A stretch of 29,122 bases of DNA, taken from positions 1 through 29,122 of the forward strand of contig JADGJC010000423.1 of the NCBI GenBank assembly GCA_027596075.1, written 5' to 3'. Below, in pieces: positions 10,781 through 21,018 of the stretch. Every line of letters starts with the position of its first letter. The first letter of the stretch is position 1. The notes under the pieces were generated by a model. That model searched no databases. It saw nothing but the letters and a program-made list of their open reading frames with translations, and was not told the origin of the DNA. The translations under genes and the position numbers were made by a program. This stretch comes from Rhizophlyctis rosea. Its lineage: Eukaryota; Chytridiomycota; Chytridiomycetes; Rhizophlyctidales; Rhizophlyctidaceae.

Positions 10781-13700
10781 TCCAATAAGTAGTTCGGTGA
10801 AAGGTCATTCATAGCTTCCCCTAAAACTGGTCTGGTCCAAACATTCGAGGAGTTGAAGTGATCATGCCAGCGATATCATTCAGGATGCGATGTATGTAAC
10901 AAAACAGCTTGTCCGACCCTCAATTTATCATACCGCTCAAAAGTGGAGGGGAACGAAGTGCCGACTTGTGCCAAATTCATCAGACAACAGCTTCTCCATT
11001 CGAGGATGCAGTTAGACATTATGAAGGCAATGGACGCCAGAGTCACAAGTCCCGTTCCTCAGTGGCATGATCTTGTCGTTTATGTTGCGAGACTTGGACG
11101 AGATGTAAATCTTTTTGTCAGCCTGACATTGTCCCGCGCTGGAGCCCCTCGTTGGACGAAGTTTGGCAACAACTTTAACAGGTTAGATATGGCAGATGCT
11201 TCCCCATGCCCTTTGAAGGAGGCCTTCTGGAAGATTTTGACTTCCATCTCCTCGTGCACCACCACTTGCGCTAAGCGTCCCTCTTCCTACTACTCAGGGG
11301 TAGGAATGAGCTTCAGCATTTTTGGGAGAGGGTGGCCATCTGTAACTTTGACAAACTTGACAATTTGCCTCGGGGATTCTCTTGAAGGTCTGTTCACAAC
11401 CACTCACATTCCGCACATTCTCCATCCGTCCAAAAACTCTTGACCCTCAAAACATTTGAAAACTTAGATGAATTCCGTGCGACCTACAAAAGGAGGCGCA
11501 CAAAACTACTTGAAAAGAGCTAAGAAGCTCCCTGAGTGTTCAATGACTATACCCTTTCCCGAATCGATTAAAAAAAGGACGAAGTACCTAATCCACTGCA
11601 ATGCATCGAGGATGACTGAGCGCCCCCGCTCGACCCTCGGCGTTCACCATCAAAATCATCCCATGTTGCATCTACGCCATGATGCTTCCATCTTGTTCTT
11701 ACACGGTGAAACGTTGTAACTGTTGGCATTCGAATCCGCTGCCACTGCCTCATCCCAATTCAGCAACGATTTTGGTATAGATTGCCCAAAGTGTGAAGGA
11801 GCACAAGAGGGTGAGCAAAATAGGAAATACGGTCGTGAGTTGAGGCCACTCCATTTTCTTTTTGCTTAGAACCAAACATATGAGCACCCAGCTCAACACA
11901 CATTGATCATTGTAAATCCAAATCAATTGATCCATTCACATAGTATGCAGTTATTGTGACAAAGCAGAAGGGAGTCCGAAGACAGCTTAATCTGGCCTGC
12001 GCTGTGGTGACATTGAGTGGACGAATCTCAATCGATCTTATTCTTATACCAGTCTAAGTCAATCAGGCGTGACTTGCTACAAGCACACCAGAATTTGCAT
12101 CGTGAATCCCAATTATGGCAAGAGCTACGCGCTAATGGCCCTGTAGTCGATAAAAATGAGAGTTATGGCAACAAGTCACACTTCACTGTGAACGCAGCAA
12201 GCGTCCATGATGGTGACAGCGTCGCCAGTCAATGCCGACTTCGAGTTCGAACTGTGCATCTGGAGAACCCGATATTGACGATCAGGAGTCGCTAAAGTCC
12301 TGTTGCATCATGGACCGCGTTGGTCACAATATGGAGTGCGACATTAAAAAGAACCCGGCACTGACAAACGGAAGAGGTCGGTCGCGCGTGCTTGGAGTTA
12401 GTCTGCAAAATTCTTTTCCAATCCACCCAGACCAAGGCCGGGGCACACAATCATACAGCGATTGCATGCACCATGTTCTGCACCGGCCTGTTCATTTATG
12501 ATGTTGGGGTGGGCAGTTCCTTACTGGTGTTGGAAATCACTCGTGCGGCACTCACAAAATCGTGTACAATCCTTCTTGGAATGCGACAGTCAATTGCCTG
12601 CTTCTTGCCGGCAACTACCGTGACCTATGAGTTCCTCAACAAACAAATCTGCCCACCATTGTTTCCAGTCTGCAACACTACCGAGACTTTTTTCCGCTCC
12701 CTGATTCTCTCATCACTTGCAGTTGCAAGCGGTGTGCTGAAAGAAAGGCAAAAAAGCAATCTACGCGTCTCGAAGCAGGTGGTGCCGGTGATCAGTCAAC
12801 CTCAACACATTTTACAAGCTTGCCATCCCATTCACTCAACCGACGGCAGATGTTGTTGATCTCATCTAGCAGATTTCCCTTGATCAAGTCTGTTTTGCTA
12901 ATCAGATTTCAATGTTGACAACTCGAACGGTAGATCACGCAGTCCGCAGCTTTGTTGTTTTGGCGATCGCCACTGACGGATCCACCCGTGCAGGCCAACG
13001 TATTGTTTCCTTTGGCGCAAAAACAACAGTTTCTATTTCATGCGTCTCCATTCCAAAATGGAATCCGTGCTGCCTGTTTTGCGGATCTGAAAATGAACAT
13101 CGCATCTTCCAAGTGTGATTCCTACTATTCAATGGAGGCAGACCACTCTGGCTCACCGTCGGCGAGGAAAAAAGGTATGCCAGCATATGCTTCAGCACGG
13201 GAATGCGCAATGTGGGCGTGTGCAAGCGGCCGCGAATTCACAATTTGATTTATTCTGTTCAATGTCTTGAGATACACGATGACAACGCCGCGAATTGAGT
13301 ATAAGACCACAAGCGCTTCACCACCTCGAATCATGGCATGCATTTGGGAGAGATCTCCAAAAATTGCTCACTGAAGTCAACATTTGATTCCACCCAGCGC
13401 TCCTTGTAGATGTCGACACATTGCTGAGCATAGCTTGGCTTATTCCTCATCCTTTTTTCTCTCCTCTCGTCTGCTGTATAGCGGATACAAAGACTTCCAG
13501 GTGTTGGTTTCAGGAGAGAACCAGCACGTATGATCTCGTTTGTAATAGGACGCCCTTACGACACGTAGTTCAAGTTAGTTCATCCGATCCGAAAAGAGTT
13601 TGAACATGTTTCGATAGGTGCACCTTCGGTTCACATTCCTCGTCCGCAACTCTTTCACTGTAGGTGAGCGGATATGTCCCTCTGCTTGGAATTCCTCTTC

Positions 13701-14637
13701 TTTTCTCCCTAAGCATTGTGCGGGACGCCAGGATTACAGGAGACAAACTCGCATAACATCTCCCCACGCACAAATAAATCGTCTGATTTAAGAACTGAAG
13801 CATTCATCGTACTCAACCTGCACGCCCCCCAAAAGAACTGCATAACATATCAACTGTGTGCAGGCGATCTTCCTCGTCTGTCCCATCGTTTTTTGGCATT
13901 GCATCATGACAACAAGATGTCTCCGCGGCGCACACTTTGAAAAATTCCATTCCACATACCCTCGCGCATTACCCAAATTGCTCCATTGGCCAGTAGTGCC
14001 ACCATGATGCGGGTGATTTCTCGTACGTCTGTGCGTATGGTTATGTTTTTTTTTGGTTTTTGATGCCATACGCCTTCACAAGATGCAATTGTGCTGAATG
14101 CTGCAGAATGCGGGGTCTTGGATCGTGCTGAACTTTTGCGGTGTGAACAGTCTTGAAAATCCGTCAGCGACAGGGAACGGGTTGAAATTTGAGTCCACCT
14201 TCTTGTTCACCTGATAGGTGTTCAGGGTTTGCATGTTCTTTTTTCCCTTGAATATTGGCTTATGCTCTCTGCGGACGCGTCCTTTGTTGCTGAGGGAACC
14301 AAGTCTTGGTGAGAAAAATCAAAAGCAATCACGGAATTCGCGCGACAGGGCGTATTGGTTGCGAGCAGTTTCTTCCTGACCACTATAGGGCACACGTGCT
14401 TTGATAGAAAATTGATACCCCAATGTTTCTTGTCATCTCACTTGACTTGCAACAGTGAATGGAAAAAGTGATGAAGAGATTTTGTGTAGCTTGGAGTTGT
14501 GATGCGCGATATGCATGATGACGGACAACGCGTTGGGTTTGGTGATCGCATGTACTCCTTCGCATGTGGCATGAAACCCACAATACGATAAACGGTGGCA
14601 ACGGCTTATTCCAAACCACGACTACACGTATGACTGA
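10781..14637. other. Gene-poor stretch with possible decayed transposon sequence
   Basis: About 3.9 kb without a convincing gene. A 166-codon plus-strand frame at 10943-11443 vaguely resembles the linker after a Ty3-type integrase (text such as WHDLVVYVARL), but no catalytic motif is present. Another frame at 12392-12859 (155 codons) has no family I can name; an alternative frame there has a lone CSCKRC cluster. All could be relics or chance. Confidence 0.35.
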
Positions 14638-15365
14638 TATAATGATGATTTCTTATTATATTACATGGAGATGTACATATGCTATCGGAAGGTCCGACGG
14701 CCTGTCGTGCAGTTGGTGCACCTTGATTTACCGGATATGTATCTTGCAGCGTGATGTCTGTACGGCGGGAATGGTCAGACACGGCCAATGTGATACTCGA
14801 AAGCCGAAGACGAAACTCACCAGTGCTATAAAGCAACAATGCCGTACAGACCTAAGCCGGAGGACGTTTCTGAGAAAGTTCCATTGGTGCAGAGGTTCCG
14901 ATCACACCCTTCTAACAACCCTTTACCCCCCAAAAAGATGGGGGAAGTTGTCAGTCCGTCTCCAAAAAAGGAGAACTAGGAACATGGGAGCTCCCCGGAG
15001 TACATGTACCCAAGGTCACAAGGGGTTACACTCAACTTTCCAATCTCGTACTTTGTCCTTGCTGCAACCGGCGGGAGGTTACGACCTACCTGCTAGCGCG
15101 TCTGGGTGAACGGGGAGGGGAGGGGAGAGAAAATGGGAGTGTCAGAATTGGGAAACGGTGAAGTGGAGGGAGGGGGGAGGAAAGGAAGCGGAACCGATAA
15201 CAGCGAGAGGGGAGTTCGGTGGTTGGCGTTGGAGGCGGCATTGTGGTCTGTCGGCTTGTTGAGTTGAATTGGAGCAGAAGGTGGGGGTCGGTGTTGAGGG
15301 ATGAGGAAGGTGGATGAGTGGTAATCGAAGGAGGACGGGGTCGTTCGAGACGTTGCGGGCGTTGA

Positions 15366-15465
15366 GGATGGATGGATGGATAGCTGGGTAGATGGATGGA
15401 TGGATGTGGTGGGATGGACGAGGTAGGTGGAGGGTGTGCCGAAATCGTAGGATGGATGGATAGGG
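15366..15465. repeat. Interrupted GGAT microsatellite
   Basis: Runs of GGATGGATGGATGGAT broken by TAGCTGGGTAGAT and later GGTGGGATGGAC-type units. It occupies the same relative place in copy B as the purer tract at 24687-24711 does in copy C, so it is an ancestral part of the repeat, not an independent expansion. Confidence 0.85.
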
Positions 15466-15557
15466 AGAAGGAGAGCAACAGACTACAGCCCGGATGGCTA
15501 GGGCATTCATGACGTCGCGTCGACTCCGCTTTCTGTTGGCACCCAATTACGTAAGAA

Positions 15558-15608
15558 ATGTGGCTTGAGACAAGGGTTCATGTGTACCTCTCTAGTTACA
15601 AGCCACAT
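15558..15608. repeat. Terminal inverted repeat/hairpin of copy B
   Basis: ATGTGGCTTG (15558-15567) and CAAGCCACAT (15599-15608) are perfect 10-bp complements separated by 31 nt. The inner flank CTCTCTAGTTACAAGCCAC recurs in copy C with one change. It marks the right end of the shared sequence. Confidence 0.7.
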
Positions 15609-16251
15609 GTCATCCGCTTCCCTGAACCCCGTCCTCAAACCCTACAATCGCGACGAATGCGATTCTTGCGATAGTCACTATAGTCAATTCATTACAAGCT
15701 GCGAATCATATACGGAAGTAGTGCATGGCTGTAAGATTTGGTGCAGGATTAAGGTGCGATCTCATGTTTCCACTAATGGAATGTGGTTCAGCCATGGACA
15801 ACTCAACAATCTCAATACAACAGACTGCTGTACTCACTTTGATTTCAGGATTTTGTGGGAGGCATGATGACGCCCATTTTCCCGCCATCAGTAGCACCAT
15901 CACATTCCTTCTTTCCCCTGATGGTAATCGTATGCATAGTATCCCGGAACGGTTTCAGCAATACAGTGGGAGGGACATGTTAGTTTAGATGGATGCGTAT
16001 GTAGCTTTGTTATTTCTCCTTCTCTCTTGTTTTTTCGTGTTGTATTTCGAAGGTTTTCAATGCGAATATTTCTGCCCTTGCATGTTGCGAGATGGTGTTT
16101 ACCCGTGGCTTGAAGTTGCTGACGTGATCCAGTAATGTCGCCTCCTTAAGCGGAATGGGCTTTCGCATTTGTGAGCCAGAGTCTCTTGACCTTCTTCGAC
16201 ATTTCTCCAGGCAAACTACACAGCATTTCGAAAGAGAACCTGAGCACTACC
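15609..16251. other. Intergenic region upstream of the exonuclease gene
   Basis: No convincing gene. Just before the exonuclease ATG, a GTGAGCC (16171) and a TTTCTCCAG (16202-16210) could bracket a very short 5' UTR intron, but this is speculative. Confidence 0.3.
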
Positions 16252-17645
16252 ATGAACAACGGGTGGGCAAATAACGCTGCGGGTTACGGCTGGGGGTGGG
16301 GGCAACCTTACCACGACGGACGAGTATGGGTATGGCCGGGGCCGGGAGTATGGTGGTGGTGGAATGAAAGGTTGGGACAGTGGTTGTATGGGGGAGGAGC
16401 GAGGACTGGGGGAGGAGGGGCGGCGGGAGGTGGGTTGGTGGGGGCGGGTGCTTTTGGGGGGAGTGCGGGTGGTGGTGGGAGTGTTACGTCGGGGACGGGG
16501 GTTAGTGCGGGAACGGGGGGAGGTAGTGGAAATGGTGGGGGTGGGGCGGGAGGGGGAGGTGGAAGTAGCGGACCACCCACAAATGCGACCGCACAACCAC
16601 ACACACAGCAACACCCACAACAACCCTCCAACTCATCACATAACGCCAACCCGCCGCAAAACCCGAATCAACCTTCCCATGCGAACCCGAACCCGAACTC
16701 GACCTCACACCCACACACAGCACAACCCCAACAAAGCCAGCCCCAAGCAGCCCCTGCCAGCACGTCCGTAGCGAGCCTAATACACCCAATCGCACCGCAC
16801 ATCCATGCCTCCTTCATCGCATCAACATCATACACCGCCACCACTCAACGCTCGCAAGTCGTGGTCCTCGACGTCCTCCAAATCGCAACACCCCTCACCG
16901 ACGCCCGTCTCCTCCCTCTCTCCAATCCCTTCATTCACACTTCCGTCACCGCCGACTACTTCGAAGCCCAATCTCTATCCGAATCCTTCTATACGGCCGG
17001 CACACCGCGACTTCCCCAGTTTGAGTTTGTCGGTTTCGATTGCGAGTTTGAAACCATCACCGGGGGACACCAACGGGCTGCCCTAATCCAAGTGGGAGCG
17101 CAACGACCGCAGCGATACGAGGTCAACATCAACCAGGTAGCTCTGATGAGGCGTATTCCGTCTACACTTCGCGACCTAATCGAAGACAGAAGAGTTATCA
17201 AACTGGTACTTGGAGGTTCGGCCGACGTTACCGCCATCCAACACTGGGTGACTCTACATACCCTCCCACACATCCCGACTATCGGATTCGCTGTAATGGG
17301 TTCCTGGACGTCGTTGAGTTCGCCATTGCCTTTTGGCAGGCAACGGGTCAGACAGCCAATGTCAGCAGGGCGCGGGGCGGGCAAAGGCCGGGACTGAGCG
17401 ACTTGACTAGAATGTTTCTGGGGTTCTCGATGGCCGGACCAGAGCGTGGCCAAAGCTGGGGCGACAGGGACCAATCATACCCACGGCTGGTGTATGCGTG
17501 CCTGGATCCATGGGCGACTGAGATGGCGTTCCGAGCCATATACGCACGGTTGGAAGCGGAGACGGATACGGCAACGGCGAATAAGATTTTGCAGCAGTGC
17601 ATAATGGAGGCGATGAATCAACGGTGGGGCGGGTTCGAAGTTTGA
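16252..17645 (+). CDS. DEDDy 3'-5' exonuclease (RNase D/WRN-like) with Trp/Gly-rich N-terminus; frame break inside domain
   Basis: These enzymes remove nucleotides from 3' ends using two metal ions held by acidic residues. ATG 16252 (CTACCATGA) is the first Met in frame. The N-terminus is aromatic (YGWGWGQP, VWWWWNE), then about 60 residues of Gly-rich sequence, then an Asn/Pro/His/Gln-rich linker. The exonuclease domain starts near residue 258. Exo I is FVGFDCEFE (D263, E265, codons from 17038) and Exo II is GGSADVTAI (D325, codon at 17224). Exo III is YACLD (Tyr codon 17493, Asp codon 17505), preceded by GLSDLTRMFLGF. Exo I/II and Exo III are in different frames (frame 1, then frame 3). A 71-nt intron at 17248-17318 (GTGACT...TTGAG) would rejoin them, as would a small indel. 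The stop is TGA 17643-17645. Domain assignment is firm; gene integrity and subfamily are uncertain. Confidence 0.8.
16390..16570 (+). repeat. G-rich low-complexity tract encoding poly-Gly
   Basis: About 180 bp made largely of GGN codons (GGGGGAGG, GGTGGTGGG types) inside the exonuclease gene. It encodes Gly-rich sequence with Ala, Ser and Val and contains many G-runs. It is the part of the gene most prone to length change. Confidence 0.85.
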
Positions 17646-20440
17646 ATTTGCGAAGTTCTAGGTAAGTAGGGGGTTTTTGTGCGGCGCGGCACACAAGTTC
17701 TAAGGTATCAAGGTTTGTCACTGTTTCGGTTCTCCCCTCCCCTCACCCCCAATACGTCGCGACATCTCCCCCTAGCTTCCCCCCACATCCACGACACTCG
17801 AGTAATTTGCATCAGTATTCCTCATCCCTCTCTGATGCCAACAGACAAAAGTACCCTGTAAGATCAACGGGGGAACCAATGTCTGTTGGACAAGGGATGG
17901 ATGTGGGGAAAATCCGACGTACTTTGGCTCAATGTGTCGACTTCAGTAGCTTCGTGGCGCCGAGCGTGGTGGAGGGTTGCGGGGGGGGTTGTTGCTCCGT
18001 CTTGGGGGTCCTCGTTTGTTAGGAATATTGAGTCTGGTTTACTTACTGTCCTCTTTTCGTTTGATATGTCACTCAGGGGTTCTACGAAGAAGAAAGGATT
18101 TTGGGCGATCGGGCGGCAGTATATGTATACACCCATGTCAGGAGGAATAGCGGGGGGGTTAGGAATTCCGGGTTTTTGGAAAACATTCTTGATAGGTGCT
18201 TTGGGTGTATCGTGTAAGAAAGTGTACAGAGTGTAATACCATCAGAAGATACCACCCCGAAGTCAGGCATTCATTTCAGTTACTTCCGGTGTTTGTCATG
18301 CACATGTGCCTATTTTCTTCTGGTGTCACTGGTTGTGCATTCATGCTGCTCCATTCCTTCGGAACTCTTGGGCGTCAATGGTAATCATTGTGGGGGAAAA
18401 AAATGAAAATACCAAACCACTCCGATTATATGGACAAAACTCATCACGTTCGTCTAGGGATTGCTGCCATAGAGGTGCAGGAAAGGCTTTCATGATATTT
18501 AGAACTTTCTCACGTCCGCCCATTCTGAATTATATCTGCATTTGGTGCAGCGAGGCACTCGAACCAGAGATGTATGTGCGTCGGAGCGTTGTTTCGAAGC
18601 TTCACTCCTGGAACTTTCTGCCCCAATTCGATATTCTGATGCATCGTGTCTGCGGCCAATGATGCCAAAGAAAGCGTTATAAGCCATTCATCACGGACGA
18701 ACATCTTGAATCTGAAGAGAAAGGGTATGTGCTTCTGAGTTCAATCAAAGTCCACCATGTCTAGAACTGCTTTTGTGCACAATCGCAGTGCTTTTCGAGG
18801 GGGCGGACCTAATCGGATCAATGATTCTCGAGCATCAATAAAGACAAAAAATGACGGTTTTAGCTTTGCTCCTCAACTCATCCACAAGGCATGCAAGAGT
18901 CTTCTTAAGGGGTGCTATGCTCAGCTCATGACCATGACAACCCCATCCCCTGCTCAACACTGCCAAATAATTCGTTTGGGGTGCAGACATGGTCATCTCA
19001 CACCTCGAGATCTCCGCGACTCACCGCCAAGAGATAAAATGCATTGTGTCGCACCGGATTCGGATTGGAGGAATCCTGATGATGGATAGCACGCCTGCGG
19101 TTTCGTATGCATTTTTTGAACAATAAAAAACCACTTCGCACTGGACAAAAAGGGAAATCCAAATGGCATTCAGCGACCCATGCAACATTCGAACTTCAAT
19201 GTCCACCACTGGCTGCGCCAGTATGCGTCAGTGTCTAATGGTGTATTGTACAGGTTTCATCATGATTAACGCAGGTGTCCTTTTGATGTCTTATATGTTC
19301 TGCAAGTCTGTTTGGTAACCATGTGATTGCCTGTTATACAGCCGCCGTTCAATCCCGCCACGAAGATGCATCTGAGCACCCGGACTTGATGGGCGGTTGT
19401 CCCAATCTGTTGACTGTCGTATACGTCGAGTAGCTGCTTGGTGTCCTCCGCGCCCTTTGTAAGTGGTTCTTCCTTGAAAGTAATTCACACAAAAAGAGAT
19501 CTCAGACAATCGGCCGACAAAACGAAGTACAGCATTTTCGGGTTGCGTTGCTGCAGCAACAGAAGCTTACCATTACCAGTAGGAAGTCCACAGTCATCAC
19601 CAGCTACTGACAGGAGTTCTGTGTTGCCCGCCTCGCTGTTCACCATCCGAATGTTATTCACCTGTGAGCTGTGGCACTTTACCACAAGCCATTCCCCATC
19701 TTGGATGAGCGGGACTCAGAGCAGACTCATCTATCAGCAGTCCGATCAATTTCTTCTCCGTTTGGCGTTTCGTCTTTGCAAAAAAGAAACATGGTTTTTG
19801 ACCTTGAATTGGCATTTAGCCATGGTTCGGATGTGCTCTCGAAGTCAGTGTCAAACACCAGGTATCCATTTCGTATTCCTCGTCAGGTGAGCTTCTTCCT
19901 CCATTCCAATACCTAGCTAGTGTGTTCAAGAAAACGGTGTACTATCATACAACGAAGGTCCGTGTTGCGGTTCTGACAATCGCTGCATATGTATGAATGA
20001 TCCCGCCGACTTCTCGAGCCTCTCTTCTATGCATGTGTAGCAACACCGCTTATACATTTGCATTTGATCTTACGTTTAATCATGCAGGATCAAACAGGAA
20101 ACTGAACCCTTTCATTGACGAAGCATCTTCAACTTGATCTGAGACTCAGAATACATATTAAGGATTATCAACACAAACGCAGGTCACGAGCAATGTTGCG
20201 ATGTGGGTTTTGCAGCCGTCAGAGGTAGAATTTGTTTCTTCTGGTGGAATAAGACCAAGATTGTAACGTCGAATCAATTTGGGGCTCAAATCTCCATCGA
20301 ACCGTCCATGACTATTTCTTTGATGACTACCTTTTTGCAATCATGTCGCTGTTCTATGATGTGCTGTTTGGAACGGTCTATCTGTCGATATAGTTCATTG
20401 TGCTGATCCATTGCAATCACCAAGGTTTACCAGGACCTAA
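17646..20440. other. Gene-poor stretch
   Basis: About 2.8 kb with no gene I can defend. A 56-codon frame at 18066-18236 contains a hydrophobic Gly-rich stretch followed by a GTAAGA donor-like site, but no family is recognisable. On the minus strand at 19485-19685 the text LPTGNGKLLLL followed by LYFV loosely resembles the region before a Copia integrase; it is too short to call. Confidence 0.35.
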
Positions 20441-20707
20441 ATCTCAACCACCTTGCGCGATATCGACGAAAAAGGAGTTGGAAGGTACACTGGTCGTCTC
20501 GACGAAAAATACCCAGTGCCGGTGAAGAACGGAATTGCACCATATAGCCCAGAACATCTCTGCGGTTACAAGTGGAATCGATCCGAGATGCGATTTCATG
20601 GGGTGTCTGACAAAGATTTAGCCGTGCCCAATGTCTTTCCAGGGAATATCTTAGCATCGCCCTGGAGTCAGATAGTCGGCAGCTGCCTTCAACCATGTCA
20701 TTGAACC

Positions 20708-20945
20708 TCCCTCTCTCCATCTCTCCTTCCTCCTCTCCCAAGCCCCTTGCTCACTCCACACCCTCATCTGCTCCCTTTGCAACGCTTTCCTCTCAGGACT
20801 GCTCAAATCCTCGCCCTCAAAGATCTGACACGCAGAAATTCCGCACCGCATGTCAGCCGAGTTGATGCGTGGTGGCCGCTCGCGTTTAAGCGCTGTTGGG
20901 TCGTAGAGGTCATAGTCGCGGCGGATTTGGGGTTGTTGGTGGAGA
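20708..20945 (-). pseudogene. Inverted fragment of a second RIBC2 gene (exon 4 plus intron edge)
   Basis: Read on the minus strand, 20945-20708 aligns without gaps to RIBC2 exon 4 at 8236-8473. By hand count about 30 of 238 bases differ (about 87% identity). Of 79 codons, 29 differ: 28 silently and one (Thr to Ile in the QPQTRRDY stretch) not. The sequence before it (CCCCACCAG) still looks like an intron 3 acceptor, so it came from genomic DNA and not from a spliced message. Homology stops just before the end of exon 4. No exon 3 or exon 5 is detectable nearby. It abuts a gag-like frame on the opposite strand. It cannot make a complete protein and is best seen as a captured or rearranged piece of a diverged, formerly functional RIBC2 copy. 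Confidence 0.9.
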
Positions 20946-21018
20946 CTGGTGGGGTATTGATGTGTGATATGTCAGGAGGGGTTCGGTATGCCCGCGATGT
21001 ATATCAGAAAGGTGTGAA

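Larger units (their letters stand above)
14638..15608 (-). repeat. Dispersed repeat family, copy B (near complete, about 970 bp)
   Basis: Left part: GATATAATGATGATT (about 14638), GAAGGTCCGA followed by GTGCAGTTGGTGCACCTTG, then ACTCACC (14815-14821), CCTAAGCCGG (14851-14860), CTTCTAACAACCC, ACCGGCGGGAGG, ACCTACCTGC (15084-15093), GCGTCTGGGTGA, GGGAAACGGTGA and GGAACCGATA (15190-15199). A GGAT-type tract follows (about 15366-15465), then TTACGTAA (15547-15554) and a terminal inverted repeat. The plus strand is purine-rich, so its complement is TC-rich, like a promoter or 5' UTR. No transposase or reverse transcriptase is encoded, so it is non-autonomous or an LTR-like remnant. Family membership is clear; class is not. 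Confidence 0.75.

Noticed and set aside
12600..12860. CSCKRC cluster in an alternative frame, reminiscent of zinc-binding N-termini of fungal transposases
   Set aside because: A lone Cys cluster without further ligands or catalytic motifs, and the frame is interrupted.
15086..15546. Pro/Ser/His-rich minus-strand frames of 130-134 codons
   Set aside because: They are the complement of purine-rich repeat copy B and its GGAT tract (IHPSIHPS text). Copy C gives different, unalignable proteins, so there is no protein-level conservation.
16216..16649. Long Pro- and Thr-rich open frames on the strand opposite the exonuclease N-terminus
   Set aside because: They mirror the G-rich poly-Gly tract and the CA-rich linker on the coding strand; both strands are open because of composition.
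18066..18236. 56-codon frame with a Gly-rich hydrophobic stretch and a GTAAGA donor-like site
   Set aside because: Resembles a small membrane subunit in outline, but no family, partner exon or upstream support could be found.
19485..19700. Minus-strand text LPTGNGKLLLL resembling a Copia region before integrase
   Set aside because: Too short and without the protease or zinc-binding residues that would confirm it.
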